Assembly: GCA_016711485.1 (NCBI GenBank)
Contig: JADJSX010000029.1
Coordinates: 1 to 64,000, forward strand
DNA length: 64,000 nt
Direction: 5' to 3'
From: Leptospiraceae bacterium
GTDB lineage: Bacteria > Spirochaetota > Leptospiria > Leptospirales > Leptospiraceae
How positions within the stretch are numbered: position 1 is the first letter of the stretch; each line of letters opens with the position of its first letter. Below are positions 8,119 through 15,418 of the stretch, piece by piece. A model generated the notes under the pieces. It was not told where the DNA came from and searched no databases. It saw only the letters and a program-made list of their open reading frames with translations. The position numbers and the translations under genes were made by a program.

Positions 8119-9161
8119 ACGAAAATATTTACACTACAGATGACATACTAATAAAAACTGGCAAAGTAATTCTTATACTACTTTTATTTATAACTTTTAG
8201 CGGACAGTGTATACAATACTTTCGGTATTCCGAAAAAAACTCTTTTGAAGTTAAATTTAAAACAAAAGACGGGGATACTTATCAAACGGAAGAAATTTTA
8301 ACTAATTCCACAATGCGTAAAGTCATAAAATCAGACCCTTTAAAATTTTTTAAAAATAAATTTCAAAATTTAGAAACTGCGACAGCAAGTAGTAAAAATA
8401 ATGATGATTACGATTTGAAATTTAAAAATAATAGCAAAATTAAAAATCAAACTGTAAAAGATATAAATCAATTAATCCATGAAACAGATAAAATTGAATA
8501 CCTGAGAGAAAAATATCCGAATTCTATTCTAGTCCAAAAAATGGAAGAATCCAAACGATCTGAAATTGTAAACCAAAGCCTTAGGATTTTTTCTTTAATT
8601 CTTATTATAGGTGGAATTATACCCATTTCATTTCTATTTGCTGGCTATAAAATAAGAACAAAGGAAAATAAAATATTAGCTATCAAAGCTATGCTAGAAA
8701 AGAGTTTGGACACTTCCATTCAAGATATTCAAATTAGCACTGGTCTTACAAAAAAGTTTATTTTAGAAGCGATAGGCGTTATAAACCTTCGAGGATTTGG
8801 GTATTTTGTAATTGACTCTAACTCAAATAGAATTATGGATGCAAGACTTAGAACTGAATGGATTCTTATTGATAAATGTCCTAGTTGCGGAGCAGCTATA
8901 AATCAAAAGGTAACATTATCTCTAAACAATGCCCCTGAATGTCCGTATTGTAAAAATCCGTTTCCCTGGAATTTTTTAAATGAATTAAAACGTAAAACAA
9001 TAAACGAAATTTATAGTCAAGAACATAGTAAAGAACAAATTATACAACCGATTCAGTTACCCAAAAGAAATTTCAGTATAGGAATCTTTTTACTCCTGCT
9101 GATTCTAATCTGGCCTCTGGCTATCTATTACGCAATTTCTAGAGATAAGAAAAGAAGTTGA
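8115..9161 (+). CDS. Membrane protein with winged-helix-like region and zinc ribbon, unknown
   Basis: 348 aa starting at TTG 8115. Hydrophobic helices are at about 15-30, 157-178 and 322-343. Between the first two is a charged, Lys/Asn-rich stretch (60-150), probably outside the membrane. The cytoplasmic part 183-240 looks like a small winged-helix (LEKSLDTSIQDIQISTGLTKKFILEAI). It is followed by a zinc ribbon with CPSC and CPYC (Cys255/258/276/279), and a short tail helix closes the protein. No named family is recognised. The zinc ribbon and winged helix suggest protein or nucleic-acid contact at the membrane. Upstream and downstream sequence is repeat or remnant DNA. Confidence 0.6.
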   Translation: MNENIYTTDDILIKTGKVILILLLFITFSGQCIQYFRYSEKNSFEVKFKTKDGDTYQTEEILTNSTMRKVIKSDPLKFFKNKFQNLETATASSKNNDDYDLKFKNNSKIKNQTVKDINQLIHETDKIEYLREKYPNSILVQKMEESKRSEIVNQSLRIFSLILIIGGIIPISFLFAGYKIRTKENKILAIKAMLEKSLDTSIQDIQISTGLTKKFILEAIGVINLRGFGYFVIDSNSNRIMDARLRTEWILIDKCPSCGAAINQKVTLSLNNAPECPYCKNPFPWNFLNELKRKTINEIYSQEHSKEQIIQPIQLPKRNFSIGIFLLLLILIWPLAIYYAISRDKKRS

Positions 9162-9184
9162 AATTAGCATAAGCACTAGAAAGA

Positions 9185-9290
9185 AAAACGAGAAGAACTG
9201 TTGCAATTTTTAGAGAAATACGGAAGTGAAGAAATAAATATAAATCAAGAAGTAGCTATTGACGCTGTGCCTATTTCAGTTAATAACTAA
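9185..9290 (+). pseudogene. Orphan C-terminal gene fragment
   Basis: One frame reads KEKREELLQFLEKYGSEEIN and continues to a normal stop at 9288-9290, but it has no start codon and is preceded by a stop. It looks like the tail of a lost gene immediately before a family A repeat. No family is identified. Confidence 0.25.
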
Positions 9291-9295
9291 TATGC

Positions 9296-9480
9296 GCCTA
9301 ACGTTGCCCTATCGCTATTTGCGGAAATTGTTACAGAATAGTATTTCACATACAACTTCGCAAACCCGACATATGAAAAGAATCCGCTTTGAGAGTGAAC
9401 TTTATTATGCTGAATAGTCTGGTTGGAGAGTAATACCATTCGAGTTTGCATATCGAACTATGCTCCAAGCCGGCTTATTT
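9296..9480 (+). repeat. Diverged family A repeat, copy A4
   Basis: It begins GCCTAACGTTGCCC. It includes CCGCTTTGAGAGTGAACT (compare CCGCTAAGAGAGTGAACT at about 6596) and, further on, TATGCTCCAAGCCGGCTTATTTGT (compare GCTCCGAGCCGGCTTAGTTGT). The hairpin loop is replaced by an unrelated ~45 bp stretch containing TTCGAGTTTGCATATCGAA. A TTTGCGGAAATTGTT / AACTTCGCAAAC pair lies at its start. The orientation is the same as in the other copies. It fills the 420 bp gap before 9584. Confidence 0.6.
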
Positions 9481-9583
9481 GTATTGGCCGCACTCAGTTG
9501 ATGAGTTACGAAGCAACTTAACCTGACCAACCGAAAACCGATAATAAAACCAGGAATGAAATAACAAAATAGGAATATTAAAA

Positions 9584-10078
9584 ATGAAAGACTTAAATCA
9601 ATACGTTGACATTTACAAAGAACAACTTAAAAAAGGTGATATTCAAGAAGCCTACGTTGGACTTGTTAAGTTTGTAACAAAACTTGGGTCAACACTATCC
9701 AAAAACCTTTCGGAGCACTATTCATTCGGAAGCCTTTTTCAAGGGTATATGGACTATACATACTTCTATTACTCTAACGACTTTTTGAAAAAGAGAAAGT
9801 TAAAAATGGGACTTGTATTGAATCATTCCAAAGTACAGTTTGAAATTTGGCTTTTAGGGCAGACGATTCCAATTCAAGAAAAGTATTGGGAGTATTTTAA
9901 ATCTACAAAGTGGAATAAACACAGAACTACAAGACCTCAATATTCGATACTTGAAACTGCTTTAATGGAAAATCCAGACTTTAATGACTTGGAAAAACTA
10001 ACAATGCAAATTGAAGACAAATTAGTGCTTGTGACAAATGAGATTTTAAAAGACATAAAAACAAGCAAACTGAACTAA
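9584..10078 (+). CDS. DUF7000-like cytoplasmic protein
   Basis: A 164-aa soluble protein of a family I recognise as DUF7000, widespread in Firmicutes and Bacteroidetes and of unknown function. Diagnostic segments are the opening MKDLNQYVDIYKEQLKKGDI, GYMDYTYFYY, the basic FLKKRKLKMGLVLNHSKVQFEIWL, and KYWEYFKSTKWNKHR. It is full length with no signal or membrane segment. The gene stands alone between a diverged family A repeat and a short inverted repeat, and is followed by truncated genes. This suggests acquisition with other foreign genes, possibly from a Bacteroidetes-like donor (inference). Confidence 0.7.
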   Translation: MKDLNQYVDIYKEQLKKGDIQEAYVGLVKFVTKLGSTLSKNLSEHYSFGSLFQGYMDYTYFYYSNDFLKKRKLKMGLVLNHSKVQFEIWLLGQTIPIQEKYWEYFKSTKWNKHRTTRPQYSILETALMENPDFNDLEKLTMQIEDKLVLVTNEILKDIKTSKLN

Positions 10079-10096
10079 TGAAACACTACAAATCAG

Positions 10097-10116
10097 CACC
10101 TAAAAAACGTTAGGTG
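10097..10116 (+). repeat. Short inverted repeat after the DUF7000-like gene
   Basis: CACCTAA and TTAGGTG are separated by six bases. The right arm, GTTAGGT, fits the GTTRRRY consensus of integron attC ends, and the left end of repeat A4 (GCCTAAC, 9296) fits RYYYAAC. The two therefore bracket the DUF7000-like gene. A 20 bp repeat alone could equally be a weak terminator. Confidence 0.35.
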
Positions 10117-10153
10117 TCATCTGTATAATTAGTCAATTAAAAAGGATAATTAA

Positions 10154-10447
10154 ATGGATTATAAAACTTTTCTTCCTCGTGCCGATCTAGAATTATTTGT
10201 AAATTGTTATTGGACTTTGGAAATACCTTCTTCAGATAACTCAACTAAACAGCGCATTATTCCAGATGGATTAATTGAAATGGCGTTTATACTAGGTGAT
10301 GATATTAAACGTTACACTACAGATAATGACTATATTCTGCAACCTCGTGCAATGGTTCTAGGTCAAACCATGGAACCATTTTATATCAATCCAAAGGAAT
10401 TTTTATCAAATGAAAATATGAAACTTTCTTCCATTTTTTACAAATAA
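10154..10447 (+). pseudogene. Truncated AraC-family regulator (DUF6597-type N-terminus only)
   Basis: The 97-aa frame begins as the N-terminal sensor of a common AraC subfamily (DUF6597): ADLELFVNCYWTLEIP, RIIPDGLIEMAFILGDDIKRY, IQPRAMVLGQ-type sequence. Homology ends at about residue 82 (FYINPKEF). The remaining ~180 aa, including the DNA-binding HTH, are missing. The next gene begins 60 bp later, so this is a 3' deletion rather than a frameshift. The start has AAAGGAT upstream. The fragment could still fold as a ligand-binding half, but it cannot bind DNA as an AraC protein. Confidence 0.8.
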
Positions 10448-10507
10448 ATTTATTCATTGTCGTATTTTTACAATTCATTTTAAACCAATTGGATTATGAT
10501 ATAACCC

Positions 10508-10825
10508 ATGAATAAAACAATCAGATTTTTAATAGCAGCAATCTTAGCTTTTAGCGCATGTGGTTATCAGGAGAAAAAAATGAACAGTTATATCGGTATT
10601 TTTGAGATACCAGCAAGAAATATCAGCAAAGCAATAGATTTCTACGAATCTATTTTGGATGTTAAGAAAGAAAGAATGGAAATCCAAGGTATGAAGATGG
10701 GAGTTTTACCATACGAAGGACAACAAGTTGCTGGTGTAATTATAGAGGCAGAAGGTTATGAGCCCTCCGCTAACGGATTGAACGAGCGGTCTACTAATTC
10801 AATGGAGTTCCTAATACTCCGCTGA
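10508..10825 (+). pseudogene. Truncated VOC/glyoxalase-fold protein
   Basis: The frame from 10508 begins with a lipoprotein-like leader (LIAAILAFSACGYQ) and then MNSYIGIFEIPARNISKAID, the first beta-alpha-beta module of a VOC protein. A second start at 10580 has a much stronger ribosome site (CAGGAGAAAAAA) and gives the usual cytosolic form. Homology holds through VLPYEGQQVAGVIIEAEGYEPSANG. The sequence then turns into unrelated residues and stops, so the second module with its metal ligands is gone. It is 3'-truncated like the AraC fragment before it. The terminal 15 nt overlap the convergent gene. Confidence 0.75.
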
Positions 10826-11236
10826 AATAATAGACCAAGAATAAAACCGTTCCGCAAAATTGAAATTATCCTCAATATGAGATTCAATCCAGTGGATAAG
10901 GTCATTTACCTTGAGAAAAAAATCTTTTTCTTCCTTTGTAAAATCATCTTCGGATTCTTTTACGAACTCGCAGTCACCAAAGCTCATTCCTGAATCTAAA
11001 AATCCCTCTTCTCGTTCATAGGCGGGCATTACAATGTATAGTCTTCTGGATTCTGACTCAGTATGATAGAAAGAACTAAAGTCAATCACAGCATCTATAC
11101 TTTCAGATGAAGTAAAAAATTCAAACCGATGAATAGAAAGAGATTCTTCTGGATCATCGTCTGTGCTTTCATAAAGGGTTTCGTGCGGGAAAACTCCTAA
11201 AAATTTTATTCCCATATCTTCTACTTGATAATTCAT
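10811..11236 (-). CDS. Hypothetical acidic protein, 141 aa
   Basis: A soluble, strongly acidic protein (many Asp/Glu, e.g. STDDDPEESLSIHRFEFF and KESEDDFTKEEKDF) without signal or membrane helix. The start at 11236 has GAGGAAACAAAA upstream, a good ribosome site. No family is recognised. Alternating beta-type segments followed by a C-terminal helical part suggest a small immunity-like or SMI1/KNR4-like fold, but no diagnostic motif allows that call. It is the only minus-strand gene in the first 13 kb. Its 3' end overlaps the truncated VOC gene. Confidence 0.6.
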   Translation of the reverse strand: MNYQVEDMGIKFLGVFPHETLYESTDDDPEESLSIHRFEFFTSSESIDAVIDFSSFYHTESESRRLYIVMPAYEREEGFLDSGMSFGDCEFVKESEDDFTKEEKDFFLKVNDLIHWIESHIEDNFNFAERFYSWSIISAEY

Positions 11237-11421
11237 TTTTGTTTCCTCTTTTTTAAGAAAGTATAAAAGTAGGGCAGGACAAAATAGAGAATACTTTGTA
11301 TTTTTGGGAAATTACGATTTTTTTCAAATCCTATAAAAATTTCACACCGATACTTTTTTATTTATTAGAATTCAGGTATGAGATCAAATAATATTGGAAT
11401 GACGTTAATACTTGGCTACGA

Positions 11422-11700
11422 TTGGGATTCGATGCGGATATGTATATTAAGATAGTCAAGTTACATGCATATCGTTATAATTACGCCAGTGATGGACGTT
11501 ACAATGGAATTGATTTAACGAATATAAAAAATGTATCCGATTTAATGAACGATAAAATCGGTAGAAGATTTTGGAAAGAGTTTGGAACTACTTTACGAAA
11601 TTGCAAATTTGATTTGACTTTAGGTAGTAAATCAAATCAAAATTTGGAAGAGTATTTGATTGATAGATATAGTAAAGAGAGATTACTTACGGAGCGATAA
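11422..11700 (+). CDS. Hypothetical protein, 92 aa
   Basis: A small soluble protein starting at TTG 11422. Recognisable only by pattern are FDADMYIKIVKLHAYRYNYA, repeated DLTNIKNVSDLMN, and a basic C-terminus. No family is identified. An upstream ATG frame (11378, MRSNNIGMTLILGYDWDS) runs in a different frame, so a small frameshift may have separated the true N-terminus. It is followed within 2 nt by another small gene, suggesting a two-gene unit. Confidence 0.5.
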   Translation: MGFDADMYIKIVKLHAYRYNYASDGRYNGIDLTNIKNVSDLMNDKIGRRFWKEFGTTLRNCKFDLTLGSKSNQNLEEYLIDRYSKERLLTER

Positions 11701-11701
11701 A

Positions 11702-11902
11702 ATGGAACGAATGACACCAGAACAATTGAAAGAATTATTTAAAGGTAGCAATCTTCGAACTATTAAGATTCCAAGGAATGCAAAGAATGGAGCCGAAGAA
11801 ATAGAATTAACCGAAGTAGATGACGAGATTCTTGATAGAATTTGGGATGAACGTGGTAGGCGGGAAAGAGAAGAAAAAAGGACAGAGCAAAAGAAGGAGT
11901 AA
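11702..11902 (+). CDS. Small charged hypothetical protein, 66 aa
   Basis: The start chosen is ATG 11702 behind GGAG (11691-11694), one nucleotide after the preceding stop. The product is MERMTPEQLKELFKGSNLRT..., then a basic stretch, then a very charged C-terminal helix (DRIWDERGRREREEKRTEQK). There is no signal or membrane segment. The TPEQLKELF opening recalls the N-terminus of small antitoxin-like or regulatory proteins, but no family can be named. Together with the gene before it, it could form a toxin-antitoxin-like pair; this is only suggested by size, spacing and charge. Confidence 0.5.
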   Translation: MERMTPEQLKELFKGSNLRTIKIPRNAKNGAEEIELTEVDDEILDRIWDERGRREREEKRTEQKKE

Positions 11903-12087
11903 ATTCTCATTATCTTTCATCTGTGCGAATAACACAGAGTATCCATAATAAGCCTATCGAGTTTTAAAAAGACAAAGCAATTTATTTATCTAAGCCGGAT
12001 TAAATTTATGATGATTGGTTTAAAATTTATGCTTTCGGGATTAGACTAATTAATTAAATTCGATGAAAGAAGAGGAAGCCAACTTAA

Positions 12088-13293
12088 ATGATCCTACATG
12101 TTATGAATAAAACCTTTACTACTGACTTAGATGTCTCCATTTTCTATTCCACTGACTCAATCAATCCTAAAGAATGGAATCATGTAGTACGAGATAAAAA
12201 TATCTACGCGACACTTCCCTATCTTACTGCCATGGAAAAGTCATTAGGAACAGATATGGATTTTAGATACCTAGTGTTTTATAATGAAAGTAATAGCCCT
12301 GTCGCAGTTGCGGTCATCCAATGTTTAAGTTTTTTAGATAAAGGTTTTGAAGATATAAAAGAATTTTGTCGAATTCGAAATAGTATAAAGAAAAGACTAT
12401 TTGCAACTAACGGTATACGTATGATGACCTGTGGCACCCCATTTGCAAGCGGGGAAAATGGATTTATTTTTTCAGATGCTATTTCGCCTATTGTGGCTTA
12501 TGAAAACTTAGCGAAATCTTTAATTCGTTTGCAGAAATCAGAAACGACAAAAGCGCAACCTCCTGTTATACTATTTAAAGAAATATTTCCTTCTAGTTTT
12601 TCGGCTAGTAAATCATTGATTGAAAGTAAGTTCAGCGATTTTTTTGTGGATGTAAATATGATTATGCGCATTTCTCCTAAATGGAAATCTATGGATGATT
12701 ATTTAGATTCGATGGTGACAAAATTCAGAACTAAGGCTAAAACAGCTCTTCGAAAATCAGAACCTTTGTTTGTTCAAGATTTTTCATTGGAAGATATCGC
12801 CACTTATAAAGAGGAAATCCTAAGCCTATACCTCCAAGTTTTAGCAAAATCATCATTTCAATTTGGAATCCTAAATGCGGAATCCTTTTTACATTTGAAA
12901 AAAAACTTGGGTGACAAGTTCATATTAAAAGGATATTTTTTGGAAATGAAATTAATCGGATTTAGCTCTTCTTTTATTTTTAATTCGATTTTAGATGCAA
13001 ACTATGTAGGAATTAATTATGAGTTTAATAATGAGTATGCGTTGTATCAAAGAATGTTATATGATTATATCGAATTTGCAATCCAACGAAATTGTAGTGA
13101 ACTTAGATTTGGAAGAACCGCCGAAGAAATAAAAAGTTCCGTTGGAGCAAATCCAGTTCCAATGAAACTTTTTATCCGACACCGTAATCCGATTGCAAAT
13201 CGAATTTTGAAAGCAATTGTAGGAACAATTAAACCAAGTGAACACGAACTTAGAAAACCGTTTAAACTTGAATTTACAAAAGCGGAATCCTGA
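12088..13293 (+). CDS. FemAB/GNAT-type N-acyltransferase-like protein
   Basis: A 401-aa soluble protein resembling the peptidogalycan/FemAB-like GNAT families (PF04339 / Acetyltransf_6). The N-terminal half has PKEWNHVVRDKNIYATLPYL and YLVFYNESNSPVAVAVI. The C-terminal half carries the second GNAT fold: VTKFRTKAKTALRKSE, then FILKGYFLEMKLIGFSSSFI, DANYVGINYEFNNEYALYQR and LRFGRTAEEIKSSVGANP. Such proteins transfer acyl or aminoacyl groups to cell-wall or small-molecule amines; the substrate here is unknown. The gene is monocistronic, with an AGAGGAAG ribosome site and convergent with the DUF1761 gene. Confidence 0.65.
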   Translation: MILHVMNKTFTTDLDVSIFYSTDSINPKEWNHVVRDKNIYATLPYLTAMEKSLGTDMDFRYLVFYNESNSPVAVAVIQCLSFLDKGFEDIKEFCRIRNSIKKRLFATNGIRMMTCGTPFASGENGFIFSDAISPIVAYENLAKSLIRLQKSETTKAQPPVILFKEIFPSSFSASKSLIESKFSDFFVDVNMIMRISPKWKSMDDYLDSMVTKFRTKAKTALRKSEPLFVQDFSLEDIATYKEEILSLYLQVLAKSSFQFGILNAESFLHLKKNLGDKFILKGYFLEMKLIGFSSSFIFNSILDANYVGINYEFNNEYALYQRMLYDYIEFAIQRNCSELRFGRTAEEIKSSVGANPVPMKLFIRHRNPIANRILKAIVGTIKPSEHELRKPFKLEFTKAES

Positions 13294-13301
13294 ACTTTAT
13301 C

Positions 13302-13802
13302 TCAACCAAATTCGCAAATAATTCCGCCCATAATTGCTAAACATACAATCCAATATCCGGAATTAATCGCTATGTATTTAAAACCCTTTCTTTCAAAAAG
13401 AGCGTTAGTCGCAATTACTGGAAGAACTAAAAATATTCCAAATAAAATTCCATGAAATGCACCATGTTTAAAAGTTCTAAAGTTTTTGCCGTATTTTTCC
13501 ATGAAACTAACTATCAGGTTGTTGACTTCTGATCCTGTCTGAGAGAACCCTGCTTCATTTAGTAATATCGAATAGATGTGACCTTGGTGAATAACAATAC
13601 TGTTTACCGCAGAAGCAATCATAAAACTAAAAATATAACAAAGAATAAAGACTAACGGCATGTTAGCCCCTTTAATTTTTTCCTCTGTAAGACCGCTTGT
13701 TTCCATCCAGACTGTGCCGAATACTTTCGGGTTGTACCATATAAATCCCATTATAAGAGGGACAAGTGCTGCTAATGCAAAAATTAATAAATTTGGAGTC
13801 AT
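13302..13802 (-). CDS. DUF1761 membrane protein
   Basis: A 166-aa integral membrane protein with four hydrophobic segments (about 5-22, 50-70, 112-135, 145-163). It carries the family's opening signature around residues 15-30 (LIMGFIWYNPKVFGTVWM), typical of DUF1761, a family of uncharacterised inner-membrane proteins. It ends 9 bp from the convergent acyltransferase-like gene and starts 33 bp downstream of the LysE stop, so it is probably co-transcribed with lysE. Confidence 0.8.
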   Translation of the reverse strand: MTPNLLIFALAALVPLIMGFIWYNPKVFGTVWMETSGLTEEKIKGANMPLVFILCYIFSFMIASAVNSIVIHQGHIYSILLNEAGFSQTGSEVNNLIVSFMEKYGKNFRTFKHGAFHGILFGIFLVLPVIATNALFERKGFKYIAINSGYWIVCLAIMGGIICEFG

Positions 13803-13834
13803 AGGGTATCAAATAAAAATGTAAAGTATAAATG

Positions 13835-14437
13835 TCAATGTAATAAATAAAGAATTCTAATTCCGAAACTAACCAGTAAGATTCCAGAGAGAATGTAAAT
13901 ATATTTTAAAATATGCGGTTTTAATGCTGGTTGAATTTTTACGGCGGTAAAAACCTTCAAAAGATCCGTACTAAGAATACCCAAAAGCACGCCGGAGAAA
14001 TAGAGAGCCAAATCAGGATTTTCCGCAATATTTTCTTTTGCAAAGGAGACTACTCCTATCCAGACAAAAAATACAAATGGATTTACGAAATTTACTAGGA
14101 ATCCTTTCGTAAAACAGGAGATATAGTGGAGAGTAATCATTTCCTTCTTTTCATCTAAAATAGTTGTAGGTTGTAGAATATACTTCAATCCCAGAAAAAT
14201 TAAAAGTAGTCCACCGATCAGAGTAATCCAAAATATGGACGTAGGTTGGTATAAAAAAGCTGTTACTCCATAATAGCAGAGGCTAACATAGATTATATCA
14301 CTTACAATAATTCCGAGAGCAGCTAGTATTCCTGCTTTTGTTCCTAATTGTAGACTTACCCCAATTAGTAAAAAAAAGACTGGACCGATAAATATAATCA
14401 TTCCAAGTCCAAGTAAGTATCCATCTAGAAAATGCAA
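13835..14437 (-). CDS. LysE-family amino-acid exporter
   Basis: 200 aa with six membrane helices in the LysE/RhtB arrangement. The conserved start motif is GLGMIIFIGPVFFLLIGVSL, followed by GTKAGILAALGIIVSDIIYV. A mid-protein segment, KGFLVNFVNPFVFFVWIGVV, matches the family's GF..N..NPK motif. Family members export basic or neutral amino acids or homoserine lactones; the substrate cannot be read from the sequence. It precedes the DUF1761 gene on the same strand, with a 400 bp intergenic region upstream that carries a family B repeat. Confidence 0.85.
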   Translation of the reverse strand: MHFLDGYLLGLGMIIFIGPVFFLLIGVSLQLGTKAGILAALGIIVSDIIYVSLCYYGVTAFLYQPTSIFWITLIGGLLLIFLGLKYILQPTTILDEKKEMITLHYISCFTKGFLVNFVNPFVFFVWIGVVSFAKENIAENPDLALYFSGVLLGILSTDLLKVFTAVKIQPALKPHILKYIYILSGILLVSFGIRILYLLH

Positions 14438-14651
14438 TGGGGTTAATACCTTATACCGAAACGATACAGAAAAATGGAAAAATGCAAGTTAATGAATTTA
14501 AATTTTGCAGAGCGCATTAGGTCTCCCATCCTAAACAACTGTAAATTTATACAATATATTTTTTAGAATTAGACCTGTTGCTAAATTAAATACGTATGTT
14601 GTTTTTGTCTCTCTGAGCACGGGCGAAATTCCTTGGTCTTTTTATTTTAAA

Positions 14652-14750
14652 AACTCACCTTACGCAAAATTGGTTATTTATGGAAAGAAGGAAAATCTTG
14701 AGAATATTAGAAACTGCTAATGAATTAATAGCGATATCGTAAGGTGAGTT
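14652..14750 (+). repeat. Family B MITE-like element, copy B1
   Basis: The ends are inverted: AACTCACCTTACGC at 14652-14665 and CGTAAGGTGAGTT at 14738-14750. The ~70 bp interior contains the family core AGAATATTAGAAACTGCTAA followed by TGAATTAATA. It has no coding capacity. It lies in the gap between divergent lysE and the thioredoxin-like gene. Confidence 0.8.
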
Positions 14751-14846
14751 AAAAAAATATTAAATAGGGTAGTATACATTTGATTTTATTGAATCTTAAT
14801 TACTTGACATAAATTGCTAAGATATCACACCAAGAATAGGAGATTT

Positions 14847-15323
14847 ATGAAAAACTTGCAAATTCTAGGTTTGGTATTCGCATTATTAATTGGCGGATAT
14901 ACTTATAAAAAATACAGAGTGGCGCCATCCATTCTTTTTCCGGAGATTGATGTTATAAATACCGGAAAAGAAATTACAAAACTCCCTAATACAAACGGCA
15001 AATTACGAATAGTCTCTTTTTATGCTAGTTGGTGCCCCGATTGTAAAAGAGAATTTCCAAAAATGCTTTCTGCGAGTAATAGTGATTTATCGGATGCAGA
15101 ATTTTTTGCGATTACGGATGAAGGTTATGATAAGATGATGTCATTCAAACAGAGCTCAGGTTATCCATTTCAGTTTTATACTCTTCCAAGTTCTTTTGAT
15201 GAATATAAAATATTTGCTATACCCACTACTTATATATTAAATTCTAAAAATGAAATTATTTATAGCAAAGTGGGAGAAATAGACTGGCAAAACGAAAAGT
15301 TTTTATCTGAAATTAAAAAATAA
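14847..15323 (+). CDS. TlpA/thioredoxin-like membrane-anchored protein
   Basis: Start ATG 14847 follows AGGAGA; the longer frame from 14814 has no such site. The 158-aa product has an N-terminal anchor (residues 5-18) and a thioredoxin fold with the redox motif YASWCPDCKREFP (Cys63, Cys66). The later cis-Pro region is AIPTTYILN, with a C-terminal strand IIYSKVGEIDW. It is probably a periplasm-facing thiol reductase or oxidase of the TlpA/ResA class. The CPDC active site differs from CGHC of oxidases and is common in TlpA-like reductases. It is monocistronic, with no cytochrome maturation genes nearby to fix its partner. Confidence 0.85.
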   Translation: MKNLQILGLVFALLIGGYTYKKYRVAPSILFPEIDVINTGKEITKLPNTNGKLRIVSFYASWCPDCKREFPKMLSASNSDLSDAEFFAITDEGYDKMMSFKQSSGYPFQFYTLPSSFDEYKIFAIPTTYILNSKNEIIYSKVGEIDWQNEKFLSEIKK

Positions 15324-15418
15324 CTTTTATCGGATATGATAGGAAAACTCTAAAGAAACCCTTCTTATCAAAGGGCTTTGGGAAATAACGTATAATTTTT
15401 TTTTCTTTTGTTAAGATA

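Noticed and set aside
9290..10116. Formal call of an integron attC site
   Set aside because: Heptamers fit the core-site consensus, but no canonical 57-141 bp attC fold was delimited and no integrase gene is in the window. Kept only as a hypothesis.
11422..11902. Toxin-antitoxin pair
   Set aside because: Size, spacing and charge fit, but neither protein shows a known toxin or antitoxin motif; left as hypotheticals.
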